Positions 1 to 8,472 of a stretch of DNA of 64,000 nt are shown one piece after another. Numbering within the stretch: position 1 is the stretch's first letter; each line of letters starts with the position of its first letter. Both the position numbers and the translations under genes were made by a program. The stretch is taken from NCBI RefSeq assembly GCF_022008395.1, contig NZ_JAIRBB010000002.1, positions 62,001 through 126,000 on the forward strand. Direction: 5' to 3'. The notes beneath the pieces are model-generated. The model saw only the letters and a list, made by a program, of their open reading frames with translations, made no database searches and was not told the origin of the DNA. Origin of the DNA: Aequorivita xiaoshiensis (GTDB taxonomy: Bacteria > Bacteroidota > Bacteroidia > Flavobacteriales > Flavobacteriaceae).

Positions 1-1
1 A

Positions 2-1891
2 AAAAATCTTAAAGTTGTTCTGCGTGACGATGTAAATTCTTTAGAAACAGTAACAATTTCTGCAGGCTCCTTTTCAGCCGGTGATAATAGTAAAATTTCT
101 GTTTTAAAGCCGATGGATATAGTTACAACAGCAAGTGCGGTTGGTGATTTTGTAGGAGCACTACAAACGCTTCCAGGAACTACAACCGTTGCTGAGGATG
201 GACGCCTTTTTGTACGTGGTGGAGATGCAGGTGAAACGCAAATCTTTATTGATGGTATTCGAGTTTTTACACCCTATAGCCCTACAACCAATAACATCCC
301 AACTCGCGGAAGATACAGTCCCTTTTTGTTTGATGGCATAACATTTTCTACTGGAGGTTATTCTGCAGAATACGGACAAGCGTTATCCTCAGTCTTACTA
401 TTGAATACCATAGACGAACCTGTACAGGAAAAGACAAATATTGCTATTATGAGTGTTGGTGGAGGGGTAGGACACACCGAAAAGTGGGATAATTCATCAT
501 TGAGTCTGAATACATCTTATGTAAATCTTGCTCCTTACATTGCTGTGCTTCCTGATAGAAACACTTGGGAAAAACCCTTTGAAACAGCTTCTGGAGAGGC
601 TGTTTTTAGACAAAAAATTGGAGACGGATTATTAAAGGTTTATGGCGCTTTCGACTCTTCAAATTTTGAACTAACACAAGAAGATATTAATCTAGCAGAA
701 GGCTTGTATTTTAAGTTGAATAATAAGAACTTCTATACTAATGCTAGTTACTCTGAAAAACTTAATAAAGGCTGGTCAATTTTTGGAGGTGGGAGTTATA
801 CATACGCAAATACAAAGGTAAACATCGATAAAGCACATATAAAGGATGTTGAAAATTCGGCACATTTAAAATTAAAACTCAACAAACGTTTTAGTAATTA
901 TTTCAAACTGAATTTTGGTGTGGAACAGTTTCTTACCGATTTTGATGAAAAATATAATGCGTCTGATTTTTCAGCAAATATTAGGTTTAAAAATAATTTG
1001 TCTGCCTTTTTCACCGAAGCAGATATCATTTTCTCACGAAAACTTGCATTAAAACTAGGTGCTCGTGGGGAGTATAGTGAATTGTTTAAGGAAGTTACAG
1101 TTTCACCTAGAGTATCATTTGCTTTTAAAACAGGTAAAAATAGTCAGCTTTCATTAGCTTATGGAGATTTCTTTCAACAACCAGATAATGAAATTTTAAA
1201 GTTTACTACAGACGTAGAAGCTCAACACACCCAACACTACATACTGAATTATCAATATGCTGCAAACAATAGAATATTTCGTGCTGAGTTGTTCAGAAAG
1301 CAATACAATAAGCTTGTAACATACAACGAAACCATTCCCGATGTAAATAGTTTATTTAATAATACAGGAAATGGCTATGCCCAAGGATTGGATGTTTTCT
1401 GGCGTGATAACGAAAGTATAAAGAATGTAGATTATTGGGTAAGCTATTCATATTTGGATACCGAAAGAAAATATAAAGACTACCCAATTAAGGCCACACC
1501 AAACTTTGCAAATACACATAATCTTTCGGTTGTTGCAAAATATTGGATTGACGATTGGAAAAGTCAGATAGGATTTAGCTATCAATACGGCAGTGGTAGA
1601 ACTTACACCGATTTAAATTCGCCTGGCTTTCTTCAGAAAAAAACAAGAGATTATAACAGTGTAAGTTTAAACTGGGCGTATTTATTATCGCAACAAAAGA
1701 TACTTTATTTCTCCATAAACAATGCTTTCGCTTTTAAAAATGTGAATGGATATCAGTACGCAAATACTCCTGATGCCAATGGGAATTTTGCTAGAAGGAA
1801 ATTACTTCCAGCAGCAGATCAATTCTTTTTTGTTGGTTTCTTTTGGACTATTAGTGAAGACGGGAAAAATAATCAACTAGATAATCTGTAG
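2..1891 (+). CDS. TonB-dependent receptor, 5' end outside window
   Basis: Outer-membrane beta-barrel receptor for TonB-powered uptake; the substrate cannot be told from the sequence. The reading frame is open from base 2 through the internal ATG at 113, so the true start lies upstream. The visible N-terminal part is the plug domain (residues read as LQTLPGT, FVRGG, QIFIDGIRV and YSAEYGQALSS are typical plug motifs). The rest is a long barrel of alternating aromatic and polar strands ending near 1891. Any signal peptide, carboxypeptidase-like domain and TonB box would lie outside the window. The next gene, 123 bp downstream, is a secreted protein that may act with it. Family assignment is firm; the ligand is unknown. 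Confidence 0.93.
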   Translation, partial: KNLKVVLRDDVNSLETVTISAGSFSAGDNSKISVLKPMDIVTTASAVGDFVGALQTLPGTTTVAEDGRLFVRGGDAGETQIFIDGIRVFTPYSPTTNNIPTRGRYSPFLFDGITFSTGGYSAEYGQALSSVLLLNTIDEPVQEKTNIAIMSVGGGVGHTEKWDNSSLSLNTSYVNLAPYIAVLPDRNTWEKPFETASGEAVFRQKIGDGLLKVYGAFDSSNFELTQEDINLAEGLYFKLNNKNFYTNASYSEKLNKGWSIFGGGSYTYANTKVNIDKAHIKDVENSAHLKLKLNKRFSNYFKLNFGVEQFLTDFDEKYNASDFSANIRFKNNLSAFFTEADIIFSRKLALKLGARGEYSELFKEVTVSPRVSFAFKTGKNSQLSLAYGDFFQQPDNEILKFTTDVEAQHTQHYILNYQYAANNRIFRAELFRKQYNKLVTYNETIPDVNSLFNNTGNGYAQGLDVFWRDNESIKNVDYWVSYSYLDTERKYKDYPIKATPNFANTHNLSVVAKYWIDDWKSQIGFSYQYGSGRTYTDLNSPGFLQKKTRDYNSVSLNWAYLLSQQKILYFSINNAFAFKNVNGYQYANTPDANGNFARRKLLPAADQFFFVGFFWTISEDGKNNQLDNL

Positions 1892-2014
1892 GAGTTTAAT
1901 ATTACAATTCAGTCAATGTAATCAACATTTCAGCTGTTTCATTTTTAAATAATAGAAGTATTAAAGGAAATTTGAATAATAATAAAACTTTAAACCAAAA
2001 CTAAAATATCAATT

Positions 2015-2674
2015 ATGCAAAACGTACTCACTTACTTAAGTATAGTCTTAACTGCTTTTTTTATGCAGGTAGAGGCTCAAACAACTTCAACAGAAGTTTC
2101 GAAACCAACCAAATACCAACAAGGAATGCAAAAAGCATTTAAGCTTTGGCAGGAAGATAAATCTTGGGAAGCAGCCAACTTGTTTGAAAGAATTGCAACA
2201 GCAGAAACAGACAAATGGCTGCCGCCTTATTATGTAGCTCAAATAAATATTATAAACAGTTTCACAGAAAAAGACGCAGCGAAGTTGAAAGCGCAACTAG
2301 ACAAAGCACAGAATTTTATAAATGATGCTACAGCTATATCAAAAGGTAATCCTGAATTATTAGTGCTGCAAGCACAGTTGTATACCGCCTGGATAGTTTT
2401 TGACGGGCAGCAATACGGAATGACTTATTCTCCAAAAGCGGCTGCGCTTTACAATCAGGCTTTAGCTATCGCTCCAGAAAATCCAAGAATAATCTTGGCT
2501 AAAGCTGAGTGGGATATAGGAAGTGCGAAATATTTTAATCAAACAATAGATACTTACTGCAAAGACCTTCAGCGAGCGATAGAACTTTTTGCTAATTTTA
2601 AACCCGAAGGAGAGTTCTACCCAACCTATGGTGAAAAAAGAGCAAAACAAATTGTTGCAGAAAGCTGTAAGTAA
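2015..2674 (+). CDS. Secreted TPR-like protein of unknown function
   Basis: A 219-residue protein with an N-terminal signal peptide (hydrophobic stretch to about residue 21, ending VEAQ). The mature part is helical with alternating Ala/Leu-rich segments. The stretch AAALYNQALAIAPENPRIILAKA near residues 147-169 looks like a tetratricopeptide unit, so a periplasmic helical-repeat scaffold is likely. It follows the TonB-dependent receptor on the same strand with a 123-bp gap, which suggests a shared role in uptake, but no enzymatic motif is visible. Function is unknown. Confidence 0.75.
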   Translation: MQNVLTYLSIVLTAFFMQVEAQTTSTEVSKPTKYQQGMQKAFKLWQEDKSWEAANLFERIATAETDKWLPPYYVAQINIINSFTEKDAAKLKAQLDKAQNFINDATAISKGNPELLVLQAQLYTAWIVFDGQQYGMTYSPKAAALYNQALAIAPENPRIILAKAEWDIGSAKYFNQTIDTYCKDLQRAIELFANFKPEGEFYPTYGEKRAKQIVAESCK

Positions 2675-2743
2675 AACTTTTCCTAATTTCAAGATTATTA
2701 ATTAACTGATATTCTTGTGTATAATTTTTAAAATAATCATTCA

Positions 2744-4072
2744 ATGCGCATTTTTAAAGACATAGGGAAAGCATTTTTTGTAGGGACTATTGTGTTTATT
2801 ATTCTTGTGATAATTCAACATATAAATGGACATTTCTTTAAAAATGGTCGTCAGCTGCTAATTGCTTTTTCGTACAACCAATTATATTCTGTAATTCTAT
2901 ATTTGGCTAATGCATACTATTTTGGATTTTTACTCAAGACATTTCCCAATCAAGTCTTTAAAACTAAAAACCTTTTAAAAGGGCTTTTAGGAGGTGTTTT
3001 GGTTACATTAGTAGCGCTTTTTGTTATTCGTATAATAACACAAGTAGGAATAGAAGGAAAAGATTTTTCAGTATTTATTTCTTCTGAAAAGATTGATTAC
3101 TATTATCTCTCATTCATTATTTCTGTAGTAATTACTGCGATATTTTATTCTTTTTATTACTATCGAAATAAACAACAAACCATTGTAACAGAACAAAAAC
3201 TAATTGCTGGAACAGCATCAGCAAAGTTTGATGCTCTAAAAAATCAATTAGACCCTCATTTTCTCTTTAATAGCCTGAACGTACTTACTAGTTTAATAGA
3301 AGAAAATCCAGAAGCAGCTACTCGTTTTACAACTTCGCTTTCAAAAGTATATCGCTATGTTCTAGAACAAAAGAATAAAGATCTGGTTACCCTAGAAGAA
3401 GAACTAAAGTTTGCCGAACTCTACATGTCTCTTTTAGCAGTGAGATTTGAGGATAGCATCATTTTTAATACACCACAACATTTAAAAAATTCGCAAGCGA
3501 AGGTGGTGCCATTATCGCTGCAATTACTGTTGGAAAATGCTGTAAAACACAATCAAGTTATGCCATCGAAAAAACTTTATATTACTATAACCGAAAAAGA
3601 TGGGGTTTTAATGATAACCAATAACATTCAGCCTAAACAAGTTTTAAAACAAAATACAGGTTTGGGGCTGCGAAACATTCGAGAAAGGTATGCGCTTCTT
3701 ACTAAGCAACCCGTTACTTTTAGTAAAAATCTAGAGGAGTTTAGTGTTGCAATACCAATATTAACAGAAAACTTTGAAGTTATGAATTCACCAAAAATAT
3801 ATATTTCAGAAAAGAAATTTAAACAAGCTCAAAAGAGAGTGGAGAAGCTAAAATGGTTTTATGTGCATTTAGCTATTTTCGTGTTTTTTATTCCAGTACT
3901 TATTTACTTAAATATAATTTCACATGCAGGATTTCCTTGGGCGTTATTTCCAATTTTTGGATGGGGATTTGGAGTAATAGGTCACGCATCAGAAACATTT
4001 AATTACAATCCGTTCTTTAGCAAGTCTTGGGAAGAAAGAAAAATCCGTGAACTAATGCGTAAAGATGAATAA
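2744..4072 (+). CDS. LytS-type sensor histidine kinase with C-terminal 2TM domain
   Basis: Membrane sensor kinase of the LytS/YehU class. Four membrane segments occupy about residues 12-30, 45-65, 80-102 and 120-142. They are followed by a His_kinase domain with the phospho-acceptor His172 (LDPHFLFNSLN), an N-box around Asn264 (LLLENAVKHN) and a glycine box near 306-310 (TGLGLRNI). Residues 352-440 form an added 2TM domain: two membrane segments framed by a basic leader and an SWEERKI tail. It is followed by two free-standing 2TM proteins and a LytTR regulator on the same strand, the presumed partner. The C-terminal 2TM fusion is the unusual part; the kinase call is secure. Confidence 0.92.
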   Translation: MRIFKDIGKAFFVGTIVFIILVIIQHINGHFFKNGRQLLIAFSYNQLYSVILYLANAYYFGFLLKTFPNQVFKTKNLLKGLLGGVLVTLVALFVIRIITQVGIEGKDFSVFISSEKIDYYYLSFIISVVITAIFYSFYYYRNKQQTIVTEQKLIAGTASAKFDALKNQLDPHFLFNSLNVLTSLIEENPEAATRFTTSLSKVYRYVLEQKNKDLVTLEEELKFAELYMSLLAVRFEDSIIFNTPQHLKNSQAKVVPLSLQLLLENAVKHNQVMPSKKLYITITEKDGVLMITNNIQPKQVLKQNTGLGLRNIRERYALLTKQPVTFSKNLEEFSVAIPILTENFEVMNSPKIYISEKKFKQAQKRVEKLKWFYVHLAIFVFFIPVLIYLNIISHAGFPWALFPIFGWGFGVIGHASETFNYNPFFSKSWEERKIRELMRKDE

Positions 4073-4169
4073 ATTACAATTCGTCGCCTAATAATGACGA
4101 TTCAGTGCCTTTCTCTTTATAGCGAGCACATTATTCGATACTTTTAAGATAAGGTTTAAAATTACAGTT

Positions 4170-4478
4170 ATGGAAATAAATAAAGAAGATCGTAAATATA
4201 TCAAGGCAAAACGACGTGTAGAAGAAATGAAAAAGTTTTACACTAATGTTGCGATGTATGTTATTTTCATTTGTGCTTTAGCGGGATTAAATTACTATGT
4301 AAACGAATTTAAAAATCCTTGGTTTTTATGGGCTGCTTTTGGATGGGGAATCGGAATTTTTTTCCAAGCTATGAAAGTATTTAAATGGGCACCATTTATG
4401 GGTAAAGATTGGGAAAATCGTAAGATTAAGCAGTATATGGAAGAAGAGGAAAGGCGAGAAAATAAAAGCGATTTTTAA
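4170..4478 (+). CDS. 2TM domain protein
   Basis: A 102-residue membrane protein consisting of a single 2TM domain. A charged leader (KAKRRVEEMKKFY) precedes two hydrophobic segments (about 26-44 and 50-70). The tail DWENRKIKQYMEEEE matches the C-terminus of the upstream histidine kinase. The 2TM domain is a Bacteroidota-typical module of unknown function. It lies between the LytS kinase and the LytTR regulator, so a role in membrane signalling or kinase oligomerisation is inferred from context only. Confidence 0.85.
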   Translation: MEINKEDRKYIKAKRRVEEMKKFYTNVAMYVIFICALAGLNYYVNEFKNPWFLWAAFGWGIGIFFQAMKVFKWAPFMGKDWENRKIKQYMEEEERRENKSDF

Positions 4479-4489
4479 TCAAATTAAAA

Positions 4490-4792
4490 ATGGAAGACAA
4501 GAAAAGATTATCATATTTACGAGCTAAGAAAAAGGTGGAAACTCTAAAAGCATTTTATGGACATTTGTTGATATATGTGATTGTTAACCTTATAGTTGTT
4601 CTTATTTCGGCTAATGTTTTTAATAGCAAGCCATTAGACTTTAAACACTGGAGTAATTACGCGATTGCTTCTTTCTGGGGTATAGGATTATTTTCGCATG
4701 CTATTTATGTTTTTTTTGAATTCAAATTCAATAATGTGTTTTTGAAACGATGGGAAGAAAAGAAAATCAAACAGTTTTTAGAAGAGCAATAG
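4490..4792 (+). CDS. 2TM domain protein, second copy
   Basis: A 100-residue protein with the same architecture as its upstream neighbour: basic leader (RAKKKVETLKAFY), two membrane segments (about 24-42 and 58-78) and the tail RWEEKKIKQFLEEQ. It starts 11 bp after the preceding gene, so the two are almost certainly co-transcribed. Together with the domain fused to the kinase it makes three 2TM domains in one operon. No catalytic motif is present. Confidence 0.85.
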   Translation: MEDKKRLSYLRAKKKVETLKAFYGHLLIYVIVNLIVVLISANVFNSKPLDFKHWSNYAIASFWGIGLFSHAIYVFFEFKFNNVFLKRWEEKKIKQFLEEQ

Positions 4793-4860
4793 CAAATTGA
4801 TTTTCAAATAACATGAATTAAAATTTAAATAATACTATTAAATAATGGTAGCTAAGTAGT

Positions 4861-4909
4861 TTTAGTGTGAAAACACCTAGATGAAAACGCTACATTTACC
4901 CACACTAAA
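4861..4909 (+). repeat. Inverted repeat in the LytTR gene leader
   Basis: TTTAGTGTG (4861-4869) and CACACTAAA (4901-4909) are perfect 9-bp complementary arms separated by 31 bases, ending 13 bases before ATG 4923. This could be an RNA stem in the leader or an operator. It argues against the alternative start at 4881. Confidence 0.5.
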
Positions 4910-4922
4910 TTCACGGAACCAC

Positions 4923-5678
4923 ATGAATGTAATAATTATTGAAGATGAAAAACCATCAGCTCGTTATCTTCAACGTATGTTAGCGAAACAAGATGTAAAT
5001 GTAAGTCAAATGCTACACAGTGTTGAAGAAGCAGTAACGTGGTTTAAAACAAACGAGCATCCAGATTTAATTTTTTTAGACATTCAATTAAGTGATGGAC
5101 TTTCTTTTGAAATATTTGATATTGTAGAGGTTAATAGTGCTATAATTTTCACTACAGCTTTTGATGAATATGCTTTACAAGCTTTTAAGCTTAATAGTAT
5201 AGATTATTTATTAAAACCAATAGATGAAGAAGAGTTACAAGCTGCCGTTAAAAAATACATGTTTTTAAAGCCTTCAAATAATAATCTACAAATTAATTTT
5301 GAGGACATTAAAAAGCTTCTTGTCAATCCAGTTGAGCGCGAGTATAAAAAACGATTTACAACTAAAATAGGGCAGCATATCAAAATGATTTTGGTAGATG
5401 AGATAGAGTGTTTTTATTCTGAAAATAAAGGTACATATGCACACACTGTAGATGGGCGAAATTATCTTTTAGAAACAACTTTAGAACAGCTTGAGCAAGA
5501 ACTTTCTCCAGAACTTTTTTTCAGAATTAGCCGTAAATATATCATAAATATAAACTCAATCGAGGATATAATATCTTACACAAACTCTAGACTTCAATTG
5601 AAGTTAAATAGCTATAAACAACAAGAAGTTGTTGTGGCTCGTGAGCGAGTGAAAGACTTTAAACTTTGGTTGGAGTAA
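4923..5678 (+). CDS. LytTR family response regulator
   Basis: Two-component response regulator, 251 residues from the preferred start. A receiver domain covers about residues 1-120 with acidic residues E7/D8, phospho-acceptor Asp53 (IFLDIQLSDG) and the conserved Lys in LLKPID. A LytTR DNA-binding domain covers about 150-250 (FRISRKYIININSIEDI). The frame also allows a start at 4881, but ATG 4923 gives the standard MNVIIIEDEK receiver start, and the extra 14 residues would overlap a 9-bp inverted repeat. It closes the cassette begun by the LytS kinase. Its stop lies 10 bp from the convergent LETM1-like gene. Confidence 0.92.
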   Translation: MNVIIIEDEKPSARYLQRMLAKQDVNVSQMLHSVEEAVTWFKTNEHPDLIFLDIQLSDGLSFEIFDIVEVNSAIIFTTAFDEYALQAFKLNSIDYLLKPIDEEELQAAVKKYMFLKPSNNNLQINFEDIKKLLVNPVEREYKKRFTTKIGQHIKMILVDEIECFYSENKGTYAHTVDGRNYLLETTLEQLEQELSPELFFRISRKYIININSIEDIISYTNSRLQLKLNSYKQQEVVVARERVKDFKLWLE

Positions 5679-5688
5679 AAAATAAAAG

Positions 5689-6894
5689 TCATTTAATTCT
5701 ATTGTCCTGAAAAGAAGACGGTAATAATTTCGGAATAAATTTAACTAATAGCGGTAGTAGCAAGCTTCCCCCTGGTAAGAGAAAAATAGTGAGCGAAGGA
5801 ATAGACTTGCAAATGTCTAATAATTGCTCTTTCACTTTATTTTTTTCTTCTGTTGTTAGATCACGAATTGTCGAATGTCCAAGTAAAATAACCAATTCAC
5901 CACTTTCTTCAAGTTCTTTAGCAATTCTATCTTTATTTCTAAGAATTAGTAACTTAACCGTTGCAGAGGATTGCTTGTAAAATTGCTTTACGGGGTGTGA
6001 ATATTCAAAGAGTAGAATTTTTTCCGTGTATTTTTCAGCAAAATTTTTAAGAGATAAAAGACTTCCCGCTAAATCCTTTTGAGAGAAATTTAAGGTGACT
6101 AATAATTGTTGTAAAAACTGATGTTCAGAAATATCCATTGTAAGATCTTCCCAAACAGTAAGGCAGCACAAGTCCAGGATAAACTGTTTTTCTAATGAGT
6201 TTTTATCGCTGTTTAAGTAGTTTAAACTCTCTAAAAAAGTAGCCGCACCACCTTCACTATAATCTATTATATAATCTGATGATGATTCAAAAAATGCTAC
6301 TAATAACTTATCGTATTTTGTTTTTTCTTTTTTGGAAATTAAGGTGTAAAAACAAGCAGTTAAGGTAGTGGATTCTAATTCACGATAATAAGTTTTCACC
6401 GAACTAGGATCTTTTTGCCATTGTTTAAATGCAAGAATATCAAGGTAGAGTAGGGCGTGGGTGAGTAAAGAAATTGTATTCTTCTTTAAAATGGTATTAA
6501 CCGACTGTAATCGCGCTGTTAATATATGTTCTAAAGTATTTGACGGACTTTGTGCTACAGAAAACATTTGAAAAAATCCTGTTTTCCCTTTTTCTAAGTG
6601 ATTATAAAATGTTAGAATACTTTTTATGGCATCATCGTAACTCCCCTTTTCGTTGTTTTGAAAATATTGAAAAAGTAAAGTATGAAAGAGATTAATTTTA
6701 GTAAGCTCTTCTTTTGTATATTTTAAATGTCCAAGAGATTTTTTTGGAATAACAGAAACAGTAACACCATAAATAAATCCTGTTTGCTTTAAAGCTTCGT
6801 AAAATTGATGATTGTTTTTAAAAGAATCAACTAACTCCTCCTTTTCAAATAGATTTAAGAATTTTAGTATCCAATCGGGTGCTGAAGGGTTCAT
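5689..6894 (-). CDS. LETM1-like protein
   Basis: Poorly known protein of 401 residues from ATG 6894; the frame stays open to an ATG at 6963. I prefer 6894 (MNPSAPDWI) because the extra 23 residues are basic and low in information. Most of the chain is helical with no clear membrane segment until the end. The C-terminus contains IFLLPGGSLLLPLLVKF followed by IPKLLPSSFQ. This matches the core of LETM1/YLH47 proteins, in which a 'VPF...LLPVALKLFPNMLPSTFQ'-type segment is diagnostic. From memory, flavobacterial relatives are annotated as LETM1-related biofilm-associated proteins. Biochemical function is unknown. Confidence 0.7.
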   Translation of the reverse strand: MNPSAPDWILKFLNLFEKEELVDSFKNNHQFYEALKQTGFIYGVTVSVIPKKSLGHLKYTKEELTKINLFHTLLFQYFQNNEKGSYDDAIKSILTFYNHLEKGKTGFFQMFSVAQSPSNTLEHILTARLQSVNTILKKNTISLLTHALLYLDILAFKQWQKDPSSVKTYYRELESTTLTACFYTLISKKEKTKYDKLLVAFFESSSDYIIDYSEGGAATFLESLNYLNSDKNSLEKQFILDLCCLTVWEDLTMDISEHQFLQQLLVTLNFSQKDLAGSLLSLKNFAEKYTEKILLFEYSHPVKQFYKQSSATVKLLILRNKDRIAKELEESGELVILLGHSTIRDLTTEEKNKVKEQLLDICKSIPSLTIFLLPGGSLLLPLLVKFIPKLLPSSFQDNRIK

Positions 6895-7042
6895 CGAATT
6901 TATTATAGTTATTTTTGACTGTTCAAGCCTTGATTTTTTCTTGTTTCCCAAAAAATATCGCATTTTTGAAAATCAAGATTGTACATTTAGACCTTCATTA
7001 AAATGAACAAGTAAAATTAATTAATAAAAACTTACTAAAAAG

Positions 7043-7741
7043 ATGAAAAAATCAAAACTTTTTGCAGCCATAGGTGGCCTTGGAATGGTTGCATTATCTG
7101 CTTTTTTGATGTCTGCAGATCATATGGATGCCCCATCGGTAAAAGGATCTTCTGCAGATATAGCAGATTTTTACGCCTTTCAAGGTGAAAACAATAATAA
7201 TTTTGTTTTTGTTGCTAATATTCAAGGATTACTGCCAGCAGGACAGGCTACCGAGCAAGCTGTTTTTGACGAATCAGTGCTTATAGAATTTAATATAGAC
7301 AAAGACAACGACCTTAAAGAAGATTTAGTTATCCAAGCTATCAAACGTGGAGATTCTATGCATTTCTTTGGTCCAGCAGTTCCTGAGTATACGGGGGAGG
7401 AAGGATTAAGAAGTACTATTTTAAGCTCAAGCGCAAGAAGAAGTGTAAAAATTTCTACTATAGATGATATTCAGGTAGCTGAAATAGATGGGATTAAACT
7501 ATTTGCAGGACCTCGTGAAGATCCTTTCTTTTTTGATCTAAACAAGTACAACAGCATCGTAGCTGGTGATGCAACAGAGTTCAGTACCGAAGGAACAGAT
7601 TATTACGCAGGAAAAAATGTTTTAAGTGTAGTAATTGAACTACCAAAATCAATGCTTCCAGGTGGTACAGTAGGGGTAAATCAGTTTTCACCTGATACTC
7701 CAATGTACAATGTTTGGGTAGAGTCTAAAAGAAAGATTTAA
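7043..7741 (+). CDS. DUF4331 protein, N-terminal-half type
   Basis: Exported protein of 232 residues. A signal peptide (about 1-25) is followed by SADHMDAPSVKG, the hallmark N-terminal motif of DUF4331, then ADIADFYAFQ and acidic loops such as NIDKDNDLKED. The usual DUF4331 protein is roughly twice as long. The matching C-terminal half appears as the next gene, 27 bp downstream. No enzymatic activity is established for the family. The GREDPFFFDLNKY segment is also typical. The call is firm, the role unknown. Confidence 0.88.
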   Translation: MKKSKLFAAIGGLGMVALSAFLMSADHMDAPSVKGSSADIADFYAFQGENNNNFVFVANIQGLLPAGQATEQAVFDESVLIEFNIDKDNDLKEDLVIQAIKRGDSMHFFGPAVPEYTGEEGLRSTILSSSARRSVKISTIDDIQVAEIDGIKLFAGPREDPFFFDLNKYNSIVAGDATEFSTEGTDYYAGKNVLSVVIELPKSMLPGGTVGVNQFSPDTPMYNVWVESKRKI

Positions 7742-7768
7742 AACGTTTTAATCAACAAAACAATAAAC

Positions 7769-8398
7769 ATGAAAACTTTAAAACATATAACGCTCTTTGC
7801 TGCTTTGGGTTCCTTATTATTATTCACCCAATGTAAAAATGATGACGATAATATTATAATTAATGCTACTTGTTCCGATGGTATAAAGAATGGGGATGAA
7901 ACTGGAATAGACTGCGGAGGAAGTAATTGTGAACCCTGTGATGAGAGTGGTTTAGATTTTACTGGTGTTTACATTCAGGAAGACCAAATGGGTAGACCGT
8001 CTATAAATACTGTGTTTGGAACATCAGGCTATAGAGATACTTACAATGTAACAGTACCTTCAAAAATGCAAGTTGAATTTCAAAGTATAATGGAAAGTAA
8101 ATTGTTGTTACTAAACCCAAATTATACAACAAACGTATGGGGATTAGATGCAGGTGCATTTTCTACTTTATTGTCAAACGATGTATTGTGGTTGGCTGAA
8201 ACAGGAGAAACAACTTATTCAAACGGAGTTGATCTATTAACAGGAAGAGCCTTAGGGGAAGATGTGATGAATACAACACTTCAATTAATTTATGGCGGTG
8301 CCGATGGTACAGAAAATCCAGGATTAACTGATGATGGCGTATCTTCAAATGATGCCGAATTCTCTAATAGTTTTCCTTATTTGGCTCCGCCATTTTAA
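7769..8398 (+). CDS. DUF4331 C-terminal-half lipoprotein
   Basis: A 209-residue lipoprotein. The signal ends at a lipobox (LLFTQC, Cys about residue 22). It is followed by a cysteine-rich linker with CSDGIKNGDETGIDCGG and a second CxxC, a motif frequent in secreted Bacteroidota proteins. The remainder (GRPSINTVF, YNVTVPSKM, NSFPYLAPPF at the end) corresponds to the C-terminal half of full-length DUF4331 proteins. It is therefore the likely partner of the preceding gene, with which it is surely co-transcribed. An intrinsic terminator follows 22 bp after the stop. Confidence 0.8.
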   Translation: MKTLKHITLFAALGSLLLFTQCKNDDDNIIINATCSDGIKNGDETGIDCGGSNCEPCDESGLDFTGVYIQEDQMGRPSINTVFGTSGYRDTYNVTVPSKMQVEFQSIMESKLLLLNPNYTTNVWGLDAGAFSTLLSNDVLWLAETGETTYSNGVDLLTGRALGEDVMNTTLQLIYGGADGTENPGLTDDGVSSNDAEFSNSFPYLAPPF

Positions 8399-8420
8399 TG
8401 GAATTACAATAAAACAAAAA

Positions 8421-8450
8421 AGAGAACTCAAAATGTTCTCTTTTTTTTTG
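8421..8450. terminator. Bidirectional intrinsic terminator
   Basis: A 7-bp stem AGAGAAC/GTTCTCT (8421-8427, 8435-8441) is flanked by A-rich and T-rich runs. It sits between the convergent DUF4331 lipoprotein and the anti-sigma-like gene. Confidence 0.8.
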
Positions 8451-8472
8451 GTTTTATATAATAGAAAAGCTA

